Positions 34,413-43,555 are shown, counted from the first letter of the stretch. The stretch: DNA of 64,000 nucleotides from Magnetococcales bacterium (GCA_015231755.1 JADGAZ010000001.1:124001-188000), one strand, 5' to 3'. A program made the numbers and translations. Notes: generated from the letters alone by a model not told the origin.

Positions 34413-34584
34413 GGGTGTGTCTCTTGCGCGTCTTCTAAATAGAGAAAGGGGAAACCGGTCCGGGGGTGACGTTACTTGGTATAAAAAAATGGAGGAGCCG
34501 GTTTTCTCGATGCGATAGGGGCAGACTACCCCTTTTCGTCCGATCCGGCAAGTTTCCGTTCCGTCTCCCCAGTGCCTGATGGTG

Positions 34585-35283
34585 TCATCGTGGCGCCGGG
34601 GACATGGCCTGGATCCGTTCCAACTCCTCCAGGCTGCCCAGCAGCAAGAGACGGTCTTCGGCCCGCAGACGGGTTTCCGGTGGCGGATTGAGCAGCACCG
34701 GATCCCGGGGGTGTTGGCTGGAGCCGTGATCCCGGGCCGGGCGAATGCCGATCAGGCTGACTCCGTGACGGGTGCGCAGCGCCAGACCTCCCAGGGTGTG
34801 ACCGGCGAATGGCGTCGGGCAGGGGATGTCGATCAGGGCCGCGTGGTTGCCCAGGGGGATGTGTTCCGCCAAATCCGGGTGCATCAGCCGGTTGGCGATG
34901 CGCAAGGCCATGTCCCGCTGGGGAAAGATCGCCTCCGTGGAGCCCAAGGCCCGGATCGCTTCGGCTTCGTTGTCCGAATCCACCTGGGCCAGAATCCGCG
35001 GCACCCCGTGTTTGTGCAGGGCGTGGGTGGCCAGCACCGTGATGTCGAAATGACGCCGGATGGCCACGATGGCGCAATCCACGTCATAGGCGCCGATGGA
35101 GTGCATGGCGTCGTCGTCCAGGGTATCGCAGCAGATCGCCCGGCTCACCCGATCCCGCACCCGGTTGACCCGCTCTTCGGAGCAGTCCACCGCCAACACT
35201 TCGGCGCCCCCTTCCGCCAGGGCCAGGGCCGCCTGCCGCCCGAAGGTCCCCAGTCCCACCACCAGAAAATTTTTCGTGATCAT
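34585..35283 (-). CDS. ktrA: Potassium uptake regulatory subunit (KtrA/TrkA-like)
   Basis: A 232-residue RCK protein. RCK_N has the Rossmann motif VVGLGTFGRQAALALAEGGAEVLAVD, and RCK_C ends with RLRAEDRLLLLGSLEELER. Such subunits form octameric rings on the cytoplasmic face of KtrB or TrkH and gate K+ uptake by ATP/ADP or NAD(H). A single RCK_N/RCK_C unit points to the Ktr type. It follows ktrB after 16 bases. Confidence 0.9.
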   Translation of the reverse strand: MITKNFLVVGLGTFGRQAALALAEGGAEVLAVDCSEERVNRVRDRVSRAICCDTLDDDAMHSIGAYDVDCAIVAIRRHFDITVLATHALHKHGVPRILAQVDSDNEAEAIRALGSTEAIFPQRDMALRIANRLMHPDLAEHIPLGNHAALIDIPCPTPFAGHTLGGLALRTRHGVSLIGIRPARDHGSSQHPRDPVLLNPPPETRLRAEDRLLLLGSLEELERIQAMSPAPR

Positions 35284-35299
35284 GTTGTTGACCTCCTGG

Positions 35300-36700
35300 T
35301 CAACCGAGGTTGACCGGTTCTTCCGGATAGGAGTAGCGCACCTGTCGGGTCTCTCCGAGCAGGACCGTGGCCACCAGCAGCGGTCCCAGGCGACCGATGA
35401 ACATCAGTGCGATCAACACCCCTTTGCCGGCTGCGCTCAACGACGGGGTCAACCCGGTGGAAAGCCCCACGGTTCCCAGGGCCGAAACCGTTTCAAACAG
35501 ATAGGCCAAAAAAGGATTGCCCGTGGTCTCTTGAAAGGAGCGTCCGCCCCCTTCGCTCAGTTGCAACAGAAAAAAACCGCAAGCCGTCACCAGTAGATAA
35601 CCGGTGACGATCCACACCGCCCTCGATACCGTCTCGTCGGAGAGGCTGCGTTGCAGGCATTCGACTTTGGGCCGGTTGCGGGCGCGGGAGCGCAGCAGGG
35701 CGTGACAGACCGCCAGGGTGGTGGTTTTGATGCCGCCGGCGGTGGATCCGGGGGAGCCGCCGATGAACATCAACACGATCACCAGCAACAAGGTGGTGTT
35801 GGTGAGTTGATCCATGGCCACGGTGTTGAACCCGGCGGTGCGGCTGGTGACCGAAAGAAACAGGCTTTCCAGGAGTTTGGCTTCCGCCGTGGTTCCCATG
35901 GCCCGGGGGTTGCCCCATTCCGCCAGCAGGATGGTTCCACACCCCAGCAGGATCAATAACAGCGAGGTGCGCAACACCAGTCGGGAGTGGAGGGAAAGAC
36001 GGCGCGGTGTGCCCGCCAGCCGGGTCTTGAGATGACCCAGCAGATCCGCCACCACCACGAAACCCAATCCCCCCAGCACGATCAGGCCCATGATCGCCCC
36101 ATTGACCCCCCAGTCGCCCCGATAGCGCATCAGGTTGTCTTCCAGCAGACCGAATCCGGCGTTGCAGAAGGCGGAAACCGCGTGGAACACCGCCATCCAC
36201 AACGCCTCGGCCCCGGGAAAGTCCTGGGCGAAGCGTTGCCATAACATCAAAGTGCCCACCAGTTCCGCCACCAGGGTGAAAACCAGGATGATCCCCAGCA
36301 GACGATGGGGCGGAATCTGGGCCAATTGGCCATGGGCAGTTTCCACCAGCAGGCGTTGGGAGATTTCCACCCCGCTGCGTCTGCTGCGCAGCCGGGTGAT
36401 GAAAAAGGTGGAAAAGGTCAGAATGCCCAATCCGCCCACCTGAATCAACAACAGAATCACCCCTTGTCCGGTTGCGGAAAAGGTGGTGCCCGTGTCCACC
36501 ACGCTCAATCCGGTGACGCAGACCGCCGAGGTGGCGGTAAACAGGGCGTCGATCCACGAAACCAGCACCGGTTCACTGTGGCGGCTTAAGGGCAGATGGA
36601 GCAGCACCGCTCCCAGAAGGATGGTCCCCAGAAACGACCACAACAAAAGCCGGGCCGTGGTGTAGGCGTTGGCCGGCGGGGTGGGAGTGGCGCGATCCAT
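35300..36700 (-). CDS. ktrB: Potassium uptake channel subunit (KtrB/TrkH family)
   Basis: A 466-residue membrane protein with four M1-P-M2 repeats. Each P-loop keeps its filter glycine: AVCVTGLSVVDTG, AFCNAGFGLLEDN, SRTAGFNTV and SALGTVGLSTG. It forms the K+ (Na+-coupled) translocating dimer. Its partner ktrA is the next gene. Confidence 0.93.
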   Translation of the reverse strand: MDRATPTPPANAYTTARLLLWSFLGTILLGAVLLHLPLSRHSEPVLVSWIDALFTATSAVCVTGLSVVDTGTTFSATGQGVILLLIQVGGLGILTFSTFFITRLRSRRSGVEISQRLLVETAHGQLAQIPPHRLLGIILVFTLVAELVGTLMLWQRFAQDFPGAEALWMAVFHAVSAFCNAGFGLLEDNLMRYRGDWGVNGAIMGLIVLGGLGFVVVADLLGHLKTRLAGTPRRLSLHSRLVLRTSLLLILLGCGTILLAEWGNPRAMGTTAEAKLLESLFLSVTSRTAGFNTVAMDQLTNTTLLLVIVLMFIGGSPGSTAGGIKTTTLAVCHALLRSRARNRPKVECLQRSLSDETVSRAVWIVTGYLLVTACGFFLLQLSEGGGRSFQETTGNPFLAYLFETVSALGTVGLSTGLTPSLSAAGKGVLIALMFIGRLGPLLVATVLLGETRQVRYSYPEEPVNLG

Positions 36701-36717
36701 GGGGATTTTCCGGGGAA

Positions 36718-36930
36718 TTACCAGGAGATCCGGAACCGCTTCAGTCCCGCGTTCAACGGAGCCAGCAGCTCGGCGGGCTCCGGTCGTGGGGGTGAGCCGT
36801 TCCAGGGGCCAGGGGCCAGCAGGGCGGCAATCTCCGGGGCATCGGTCTCGAAGAGTTGTCGCGCCAGCCGTTCCCGCAGAGCGTCCCGGGTTTCCGGCGA
36901 CGGGGAGGAGGGGAGGTGGATGTGGTTCAT
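36718..36930 (-). CDS. Small uncharacterised protein (70 residues)
   Basis: A 70-residue product with no cysteine, membrane segment or recognised domain. The middle reads SPETRDALRERLARQLFETDAPEIAALL and is probably helical. Its ATG overlaps the stop of the large upstream gene, and ktrB follows after 17 bases. Translational coupling to the 816-residue protein supports it being real. I do not recognise a family. Confidence 0.6.
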   Translation of the reverse strand: MNHIHLPSSPSPETRDALRERLARQLFETDAPEIAALLAPGPWNGSPPRPEPAELLAPLNAGLKRFRISW

Positions 36931-39374
36931 TCCGTCATCAGATCCATTTCCAGTTGCCGGGGGATGGGGGTTGGTCGTCGGTGCCCGGAACGACGGGGGG
37001 GCTTCAGCTTGAAGGCCCGGTCCAGCAGATAACCCAGGACCGCCGGTCCCCGTTGACCGAATTCCGTGGGAGCCAGGGTTTCCAGCAATCGGTTGCGGGT
37101 CTCCCGAATGGCGTTTTCGTCTTGGGGCGAGCGCATTTCATCCCGCAGCCGGGCACGCAGTTCCCGCAGCAGCTTGTTTTCCAACGGCTTGGGAATCCGG
37201 GCCGGGGAGAGGGGCACGCTGCGCAACGGATCAAAGGGTTGCCGATCCGCAGGGATGGCCAGCAGGGTGTGAATCATGGCCGCGGTGGCGGGATCCTTGT
37301 CCTGGATTTCCTCCTTGGCCGCCAGCAGACGTTGGAAATCGTCGTCCAGGAGTCGCCAGGGCTGGTTTTCGCATTGGCCCCTGGCCCGGTAATAAATGAA
37401 AACCGGTTCATCCGGCCACCGTTTTTCCGCGACCCGGGCGTACAGGGCCAGCAGGGCATGGCGACGGGTCAACGACAGGGCCTCGCAGAGCAGCCGGCTC
37501 TCCCCGGGGTCGAAGGTCAGTTTGGCCCCGGCCCGGAAATAACCGGAAAGCAGGGTGATGGCCTCGCTGGTGGCGTCCGGCTGGGTGGAAAAGGAGCGGG
37601 TGATGATGCCCGCCAGAGTCACCAGTTCATCCCGGTTGGGAGCCAGTCCGTCGCAGCGGATCAGGTCACGGCGGAACCCGTCCAGAATCAGCGGCGGCAC
37701 CCGCAGAATGGAGGCCTCCAGGAAGGCCTTGACCGCGTGAACCGCCTTTTGCAACGCCTGCTGGCGTCCTTTTTCCAGGATTTCCTCCCCCCGGTCCGGA
37801 TCCCCGGCGAGGAACTCCAGCATGGCCGCCAAAAGCCCCAGGGGTTGGGATCCTTCCGCCCGCAGCCGTTCGGCCCGCAGCAGTTCGCGACGGGCCACGG
37901 CGAACTCCCCTTCCAGAATTCGTTTGCGGGCGTGTTGCAGATGGGCGCTCAAGCGGGTGGCGAGAATGTCGTCATGGCCGGGATTGAGGGTGTGGATGCG
38001 ACGCGCCATCCCGGACGCCTTCTTGAAACTGCCCTTTTCCATGGCCGCCGCCATGGCGAAGGCCAGAATGCCTTCGTCGTCGGGAAAACGTCGCGCCGCC
38101 TGATCCGCCAGCCGGTGGAACGTGGCCCGCTCCCGTCCCAGACGGTTGCGGGTGTGGAGCAGTTCCTGCCAGGTGGGTTTGTGGTCCGGATCGTATTCCA
38201 GGCTCTTTTCCAGATATTGGAGAATCTGGGGCGTGGAAGGATGGGCCTCCCGCTGTTCCAGTTGGGCCATGCGCCGGTACAGCAGAGCGATTTTGAGCCG
38301 GTTTTCTTCGGTTTCCGGGCTGTTTTCCAGCAACGAAAGATACTTGCGCCAATAGCCCACCGCCTTGGCGAAGGAGCGTTGCCGCTCGTGATGCAACGCG
38401 AACAGCCGTTCCCGTTCCCACTCTTCCAAAGGCCCGAGTTTTTTTTCAAAGGAGCCACGGGATTCCAGGCTCTCCGGCAGCAGATTCAGGCAGGCGGCCC
38501 GGGTCTGGACCCGGGGCAGCAACTCCGCGTGGCTCAACAGCAGCTCCAGCAGTCGTCCTGGCGGCGTGGTGCGCTCCAGCTTGAGCAGCAGCTTGATCCA
38601 TTTTTCCTGGGCGCCGCACAGACGCGCCCCTGTGGCCCGTTCTTCTGTCGGCAGGTCCAGCAGCAGCGCCACCCGCTGTTCGGGGGGCAGGGCGCGGGCA
38701 CGGGCCAAAGCCGCCAAAGGCGCGAAGGGGGAAGAGTCGGGGATCTCCGCCAGCAGACCCAGAATCCGTTCCGGAGCCTGGGTGGAGATCATCAGGCTTT
38801 CCATGACGCGGCGACAGGCCAGAAATGGGGAATCCACCCCGATGGGGGTCAACAGGGTCTGGACCATCAGTTCCTCCCCTTGCTTCAGGGCCTGCATGGC
38901 CTGATGCAAGGTGGTGGCGTGGTGCCAGGGGGGGAGATTCCAGGGAGGCAGCAGTCGGGATTCCGGGTCGGCGGTGAGGGCAGCTGCGGCAAACAGTTCC
39001 CGGGTCAAAGACCACAACGCCGGATGATCGTAGCGCAGCACCGATTCGTGGGTCATGAAATGGCGCGCACCCCTGGGATACTGCCGGGCGTTGATCATCC
39101 ACACCAGCGGGGTGGCCGGATGCAGAGGGGTCGCGTTCCCTTGGCGGCTGGCCCGCTCCCACAACAGCAGCGCCTCTTTGAACATCCCCTTGGCGGCGAT
39201 CTCCCGCGCCCGGTCCAGGGTGGATTCGTTTGGCTCCACAGAGCGCGCCGGCGGGAACTCTTCCGGAGCGCGGGCGCGTTTGCTCAGGGTCTTTTTGGCC
39301 ATGGGCCGGCTTTCCGGGTGGAATGGATCACGCTCCGGATGCAGGCCTTGGGGTACGGTCGGGTTGGTTTCCAT
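36927..39374 (-). CDS. Large uncharacterised TPR/alpha-solenoid-like protein
   Basis: A protein of about 816 residues (ATG at 39374; the frame is open to 39488, and an ATG at 39302 with a GGAAAG site would give 792). It is almost wholly helical, with recurrent TPR-like segments such as LFALHHERQRSFAKAVGYWRKYLSLLEN, YLEKSLEYDPDHKPTWQELLHTRNRLG and LAFAMAAAMEKGSFKKASGMARRI. There is no signal peptide, membrane helix or catalytic motif. The N-terminus is basic and disordered. It is coupled to the 70-residue gene and precedes ktrBA, but a link to K+ transport is not shown. Confidence 0.8.
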   Translation of the reverse strand: METNPTVPQGLHPERDPFHPESRPMAKKTLSKRARAPEEFPPARSVEPNESTLDRAREIAAKGMFKEALLLWERASRQGNATPLHPATPLVWMINARQYPRGARHFMTHESVLRYDHPALWSLTRELFAAAALTADPESRLLPPWNLPPWHHATTLHQAMQALKQGEELMVQTLLTPIGVDSPFLACRRVMESLMISTQAPERILGLLAEIPDSSPFAPLAALARARALPPEQRVALLLDLPTEERATGARLCGAQEKWIKLLLKLERTTPPGRLLELLLSHAELLPRVQTRAACLNLLPESLESRGSFEKKLGPLEEWERERLFALHHERQRSFAKAVGYWRKYLSLLENSPETEENRLKIALLYRRMAQLEQREAHPSTPQILQYLEKSLEYDPDHKPTWQELLHTRNRLGRERATFHRLADQAARRFPDDEGILAFAMAAAMEKGSFKKASGMARRIHTLNPGHDDILATRLSAHLQHARKRILEGEFAVARRELLRAERLRAEGSQPLGLLAAMLEFLAGDPDRGEEILEKGRQQALQKAVHAVKAFLEASILRVPPLILDGFRRDLIRCDGLAPNRDELVTLAGIITRSFSTQPDATSEAITLLSGYFRAGAKLTFDPGESRLLCEALSLTRRHALLALYARVAEKRWPDEPVFIYYRARGQCENQPWRLLDDDFQRLLAAKEEIQDKDPATAAMIHTLLAIPADRQPFDPLRSVPLSPARIPKPLENKLLRELRARLRDEMRSPQDENAIRETRNRLLETLAPTEFGQRGPAVLGYLLDRAFKLKPPRRSGHRRPTPIPRQLEMDLMTE

Positions 39375-39484
39375 GGTCGATTCGGCAAACCGTCTTTTCG
39401 AGTTGGAATGACACCAAGTCACCTGGTTCCCTTGGGTGAGGGAGGTCTTGAGAAAAACGTGCCAATCTGGATGAACAGAGGGTT

Positions 39485-39622
39485 TCAAGGGGCGTTGCGG
39501 TGCTGCGGCATGTCTTGGGAAAAGTCCAGCAGATCATTCAGATGTTCGTTAATGATTGTGACAGGGATGGGAGAGTGGACTGCTTGATCGTTATGAATGG
39601 CGATGTTTTTGAAGCCCACCAA
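39485..39622 (-). pseudogene. Remnant of a HepT/DUF86 (HEPN) toxin, C-terminal part
   Basis: The minus strand encodes about 45 residues reading LVGFKNIAIHNDQAV, then INEHLNDLLDFSQDM. This is the C-terminal part of the HepT/DUF86 family, whose RNase motif is R-x(4)-H in GFRNIAVH. Here the Arg is Lys. The N-terminal two thirds are missing. It lies directly after a broken nucleotidyltransferase, as expected for a HEPN-MNT module. Confidence 0.6.
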
Positions 39623-39657
39623 TGGGTTGCTGCGCCAGGGACAAGGCGGGATCGATG

Positions 39658-39812
39658 TCAGCGGATCGATGCGGGTGGGGTCAGAATCGCCAGATCCAGA
39701 TCGCTTTCATCGTCCGCCCCGCCGGTCACCCGGCTGCCGAAACCATACCACAGACCGCCCACACATGGGGGATGCGGTCCAGCAGTCGGGTGACCAGCGG
39801 GGTGGGATCCAT
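39658..39812 (-). pseudogene. Remnant of an MNT nucleotidyltransferase (antitoxin), frameshifted
   Basis: Starting at the ATG at 39812 the minus strand reads MDPTPLVTRLLDRIPHVWAV. After a frame change it reads YGFGSRVTGGADDESDLDLAIL, which contains the GSR and D-x-D active-site signature of minimal nucleotidyltransferases (MntA antitoxins). The two parts need a frameshift near 39755 to join, and the frame then stops at 39658. A further frame change gives continuing family-like residues. Confidence 0.6.
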
Positions 39813-39825
39813 GGGGTGTGGAATC

Positions 39826-40455
39826 TCAGGCTAGAAAGAGTTGACCGTCTCGCACCACCGAGGGGATCACCTCCAGGCCCGCGCCGCCCTGGGGCTCCAC
39901 GCAATGGCCCGTGGCCAGATCAAAGGTCCAGTTGTGGACCCGGCATTCCACCGTGGTGCCGTGATCCGTGCCCCGGCACAAGTTGGCCTTGGAGTGGGGA
40001 CAACGGGCGCTGTAAACCGTGGCGCTGTCCGCCGTGGTTCGGTACACGATCAGATTGGCTTCCGGGCGTTGCAGACCATGCATGCGTTGCAGGGGGAACT
40101 CTTCCAGGGCGCCGAGCCGCTTATCGGCGTTGACGGTCGGGGCCGCGTCCGGGGGTTCGGGCAGCAGATCCATCTCCCGCATGATGTCGATGGCGTCGAG
40201 GACTTTATTGAGTCCGGCCGCGGGAAAGGCCATCAGCACGGCGTCCAGGATCTCTTCGCGGCTGGCGCCGGCCTTGAGGGCTTTGGGGGCGTATTGGCGC
40301 AAACCGCGCTCGGTTCCGACCGTCACCTTGGTGACGATCTGGATCAGATGACGGGTCTTGTCGTCTAAGGCCTGGACGCTGTGTTTGTAGAAACCAAGCA
40401 GATGGGTGGCCGCCTCGGGTCGGGTCTTGGCCAGATAGGTGAGGGCTTTGGACAT
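39826..40455 (-). CDS. Carboxymuconolactone-decarboxylase-like domain fused to a Rieske [2Fe-2S] domain
   Basis: A 209-residue two-domain protein. Residues 1-105 resemble the AhpD/CMD fold (KTRHLIQIVTKVTVGTERGLRQYAPKALKAGASREEILDAV) but lack the redox CxxC of AhpD. Residues about 110-205 are a Rieske domain with CPH and CRVH ligand pairs 17 residues apart (CPHSKANLC, VECRVHNWTFD). The Rieske part resembles small NirD/ferredoxin-like electron-transfer modules. The combination suggests a soluble electron carrier bound to a CMD scaffold; the substrate is unknown. No oxygenase gene is nearby. Confidence 0.8.
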   Translation of the reverse strand: MSKALTYLAKTRPEAATHLLGFYKHSVQALDDKTRHLIQIVTKVTVGTERGLRQYAPKALKAGASREEILDAVLMAFPAAGLNKVLDAIDIMREMDLLPEPPDAAPTVNADKRLGALEEFPLQRMHGLQRPEANLIVYRTTADSATVYSARCPHSKANLCRGTDHGTTVECRVHNWTFDLATGHCVEPQGGAGLEVIPSVVRDGQLFLA

Positions 40456-40553
40456 GAGGAATGATTCCTTCCGGATGATGGAGAATGAAAGAGTGAAGAT
40501 TGATCCGGATCAAGATTAACCCGGATGGGTGTAGCGGTCAACGCGGGTGTGGT

Positions 40554-41813
40554 TCACCCCGGTTGTCGTCCCGGCTCCACCACCAGCCAGTGGGCCGAGC
40601 CCGACTTGGCCGCAGCCGGCGAGGTGGCCAGAGTCAAGGGAATGCCCGCCTCTCCATTCCGGGGTCCGCCGATGGGGGGGTGCAAGGCTTTCAGAGCCTC
40701 GCTGGCTTTGGGGTTCAGGGCCAGATCCTGGGTATTGCCCTCCCGGTCGATGCAGGGAGGAAGCCTGGACAGAATGTCCACGCCGGATTTCTTGAACTCC
40801 AGCACCCGCAACTCCTGGAAATAACGGAAAGCTCCCAGGTGCAACGGCGCCACCAGTCCCTCGAACAGGGAACGGGGATCCGGGGCTTCCACATCCGGCT
40901 GGGCGCTGCGGAACCGGTAGAGCTTTTCCACCACGGCTTTGGTGAGGGCGTGGACCAACTCTTCGGGGGTGTCGGAACTGGCCATGAGGGTGGCCCGCAG
41001 TCCCAGGGTGGGAGTGTCGTTATCCAAGCCGGGATACAGGCCGCCGGGAATCACCGACTTGACGTAATGGCGTGTTTTGGCCAACAGGGGTTCCAGACAA
41101 CTGCCGGTCAGGGGCACCAGGGTCAGGGCCTCGGAGGAGGCGAGATTCCAGACCCGTTCATCCGGATGGCCCACCACGAACAGATGGGCCTGGATCTGTT
41201 GGTTCTTCAAGGCCGTGGCAATGGCTTCGTGGGCCAGTGGCTGGAAGATGGTCTCTTCGGGTTTGAATCCGCAGGCGTTCAGGATCTCCCGGGCCGTGTG
41301 TTCCAGGGTGGGATCCGACAGCCCCAGATGCAGGGGTTTGCCCTTGAGGTCGTCCAGGGTTTTGATGCCCGCCTTGGCCGGGACCGCCAGGGTGAAGGAT
41401 TCGGTGTACAAGGTGATCACGCTGCGCAGGGATTTGATGGCGCGGGGGAAAGGGGTGTTTCCCTCCCAGGCGTTGCGAATCGCGTCGGAGTGGGCCATGG
41501 CCAACTCCACCTCCCGGTCCGCCAGGGCGGTGAGATTGTCCGTGGATCCGGATGAAGGCTCCACCCCGCAATGCAGATGCTGGATTCCGGCCTGAGCGCT
41601 GTTTTTCAGCAGCGCCCGGCAGATGGCTCCGGCGGTGGGGTAGAACAGTCCGCCGATCTCCCCGGAGGCGATGGTGATCAACGGGTGTCCGGGTTTGATC
41701 TCCCGGAGCGGGGCATTGCCGGCGGGGGTCGTTCCCGGCAGTGGCTCGGCCCCGACGGCTGTGGCCAGCAGCAAAACCAGCGACACGAAAGCGATTCTGT
41801 TCACGTTGCGCAT
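40554..41813 (-). CDS. TAXI-family TRAP transporter solute-binding protein
   Basis: A 419-residue exported protein. The ATG at 41813 has a GGGGAG site and starts a signal peptide (MRNVNRIAFVSLVLLLATAVGA). The mature part has ITIASGEIGGLFYPTAGAICRALL, VEPSSGSTDNLTALADREVELAMAHSDA, and GVKTLDD-like GIKTLDDLKGKPLHLG, the core signatures of TAXI binding proteins, which usually bind glutamate-like or dicarboxylate ligands. Residues 330-419 extend beyond the usual fold. No TRAP membrane subunit is encoded nearby, so it may be an orphan receptor or use a distant permease. Confidence 0.85.
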   Translation of the reverse strand: MRNVNRIAFVSLVLLLATAVGAEPLPGTTPAGNAPLREIKPGHPLITIASGEIGGLFYPTAGAICRALLKNSAQAGIQHLHCGVEPSSGSTDNLTALADREVELAMAHSDAIRNAWEGNTPFPRAIKSLRSVITLYTESFTLAVPAKAGIKTLDDLKGKPLHLGLSDPTLEHTAREILNACGFKPEETIFQPLAHEAIATALKNQQIQAHLFVVGHPDERVWNLASSEALTLVPLTGSCLEPLLAKTRHYVKSVIPGGLYPGLDNDTPTLGLRATLMASSDTPEELVHALTKAVVEKLYRFRSAQPDVEAPDPRSLFEGLVAPLHLGAFRYFQELRVLEFKKSGVDILSRLPPCIDREGNTQDLALNPKASEALKALHPPIGGPRNGEAGIPLTLATSPAAAKSGSAHWLVVEPGRQPG

Positions 41814-41857
41814 GCTATCCGGACTCCCCTGATTGCCGATCCCGTCCATTTCAGCCC

Positions 41858-43555
41858 TTATTGACCGATTTGTTGGCCGTTGTCCCATTGCCCGCGCAAC
41901 CGCAGGCCGTTGGCGAACGTGATGGTTCCCACCCCGTGTTTTTTGTTGAACTGCCAACCACCGTCGTACTGTTGGCCATTCTGAAAGCGGTAGCTCCCCT
42001 GGCCGTGTTTCTGGTTGTGCTGCCACTCTCCGGAGTAGCGGTCACCGCTGGTGAAGATGTAGGTTCCCAGACCGTGCCGGTTGCCGTTGGACCAGGCGCC
42101 GGAGTAGTGGTCGCCGCTGGGATAGATGTACACCCCCTGGCCGTTTTGGCAATCCCCTTGAACACAGCCGGTCTTGTTTTGCAACCGTGCCTGTTCCACG
42201 GATTGGCGCTGCTCTTCGGCGATTCGGGCCTGCTGTTGTTCCGCCTCGGCCCGTTTTTCTTCCAGTTCGGCGGCCTGTTGCTGTCTGGCGAGGTGATCGG
42301 CGAACACCAGATGTCGGGTGCCGTGTCCATAGCGTTTGTCCTGACGCCACTCCCCGACATATTTGTCCCCGTTGGCCTGAATCAGGGTACCGGAGCCGTG
42401 GCGCTGATTGCCGCGCCACTCCCCTTCGTAGCGGCTGCCGTCCTTGTAGTAAAAGGTTCCTTGCCCTTCCATCTGGTCGAGACGCCAAGAGCCGCTGTAT
42501 TTTTCCCCTTTGGCGTAGGTGTAGGTTCCGGTGCCGTGGCGTTGACCGGAACGCCAGTTGCCCTGGTATTCGTCCCCGTTGTCAAAGCGGAAATGTCCGG
42601 TGCCGTCGCGACAATTGCCGCTGAGACAGTGGTTTTTGGGGGGATCTTTGGGTTTGGTTGTCTGGGTGGCGCGCTGGGACTCCTCCCGGGACTTGAGACG
42701 TTCTTTTTCCTGCTCTTGTTCGAGTTGCCGCTTGTGTTCCTGGTCGCGCTCCCGGCGGATTGCCAGAATGGCCCGATCGGCCTCCCGGATGTATTGGGCC
42801 CTTCGCACCACCTCTTCGGCCCAGCGATCGATTTCCGCTTGTTGCCGGCGGGTCTCTTCTCCCAGAGGATCGGCTGTCGGAGCGGGAAGCGCGCTCTCCC
42901 TGGCGGCCTCGGTTTTGACTCCCGGGGGGGCGGAGGGGGATGGGGGGGGGAAAAAGGGGGACCAGGCCGGGGCCAGAAAGTGGATGGCCACCGCCAGCAT
43001 TCCGCCCAACCCCAGTGCCAGTCCGACCAAACGTAAGTTGCCTCTTGGCTGTGGAGGGGGTGGGGCGGAGGGGGATGCCGGTTCCGGTTTCGGCAGGGGC
43101 GGAGGGGGTGCCGGGGGGGAGGCGCGCAAAGCGGAAAGGGGATTGGCGCGGATCCACTCGTGTTGGGTCAGCAGTTCGTAGAAGCGGTACAAGGAGTCAT
43201 GGATGGCGTCTGTTTCCTGGCGGGAGGGGCCCGTGCGGATTTCCTCTAAATACAGTGTCAGATCCGGTTTGGTGGCGTTGGCCAGGGTTTTGTGGTGGGA
43301 TCGGAGCCAGGATTCCAGGGCGGTGAGGTGTTCCAGTTCGGTTTTGACCGCCCGGGCCGGAGTCGCCTGTTTGCAATGCAGCAGAAAAAAGCTCAATTCT
43401 TTGGAAAAATGTTCCGGATAGTACTCGTCGGCTCTCCACAGGACGAGGGGTTCCCGGCATAACGGGCACGGGGAAGGACGGCCATGAGCCGGTACATGAT
43501 CGGTCAGGGTTTTGAATTTGGCTTTGCAATGGTGACAGGCGACGATGGTTTTCAT
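41858..43555 (-). CDS. MORN-repeat membrane protein with a zinc ribbon and integrase-like N-terminal region
   Basis: A 565-residue mosaic. Residues 7-33 form a zinc ribbon (CHHC and CPLC). Residues about 55-145 resemble the SAM-like core-binding domain of tyrosine recombinases (LEHLTALESWLRS, LTLYLEEIR, LYRFYELLTQHEWIRANPLSAL) without any catalytic domain. A Pro-rich stretch and a membrane helix (174-194) follow. Then come two arrays of four MORN repeats (motif G-x-Y/W-x-G-x-W, e.g. GDEYQGNWRSGQRHGTGTY) separated by a Gln/Glu-rich coiled coil. MORN repeats bind lipids or proteins. The function is unknown; it may scaffold at the membrane. Confidence 0.8.
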   Translation of the reverse strand: MKTIVACHHCKAKFKTLTDHVPAHGRPSPCPLCREPLVLWRADEYYPEHFSKELSFFLLHCKQATPARAVKTELEHLTALESWLRSHHKTLANATKPDLTLYLEEIRTGPSRQETDAIHDSLYRFYELLTQHEWIRANPLSALRASPPAPPPPLPKPEPASPSAPPPPQPRGNLRLVGLALGLGGMLAVAIHFLAPAWSPFFPPPSPSAPPGVKTEAARESALPAPTADPLGEETRRQQAEIDRWAEEVVRRAQYIREADRAILAIRRERDQEHKRQLEQEQEKERLKSREESQRATQTTKPKDPPKNHCLSGNCRDGTGHFRFDNGDEYQGNWRSGQRHGTGTYTYAKGEKYSGSWRLDQMEGQGTFYYKDGSRYEGEWRGNQRHGSGTLIQANGDKYVGEWRQDKRYGHGTRHLVFADHLARQQQAAELEEKRAEAEQQQARIAEEQRQSVEQARLQNKTGCVQGDCQNGQGVYIYPSGDHYSGAWSNGNRHGLGTYIFTSGDRYSGEWQHNQKHGQGSYRFQNGQQYDGGWQFNKKHGVGTITFANGLRLRGQWDNGQQIGQ

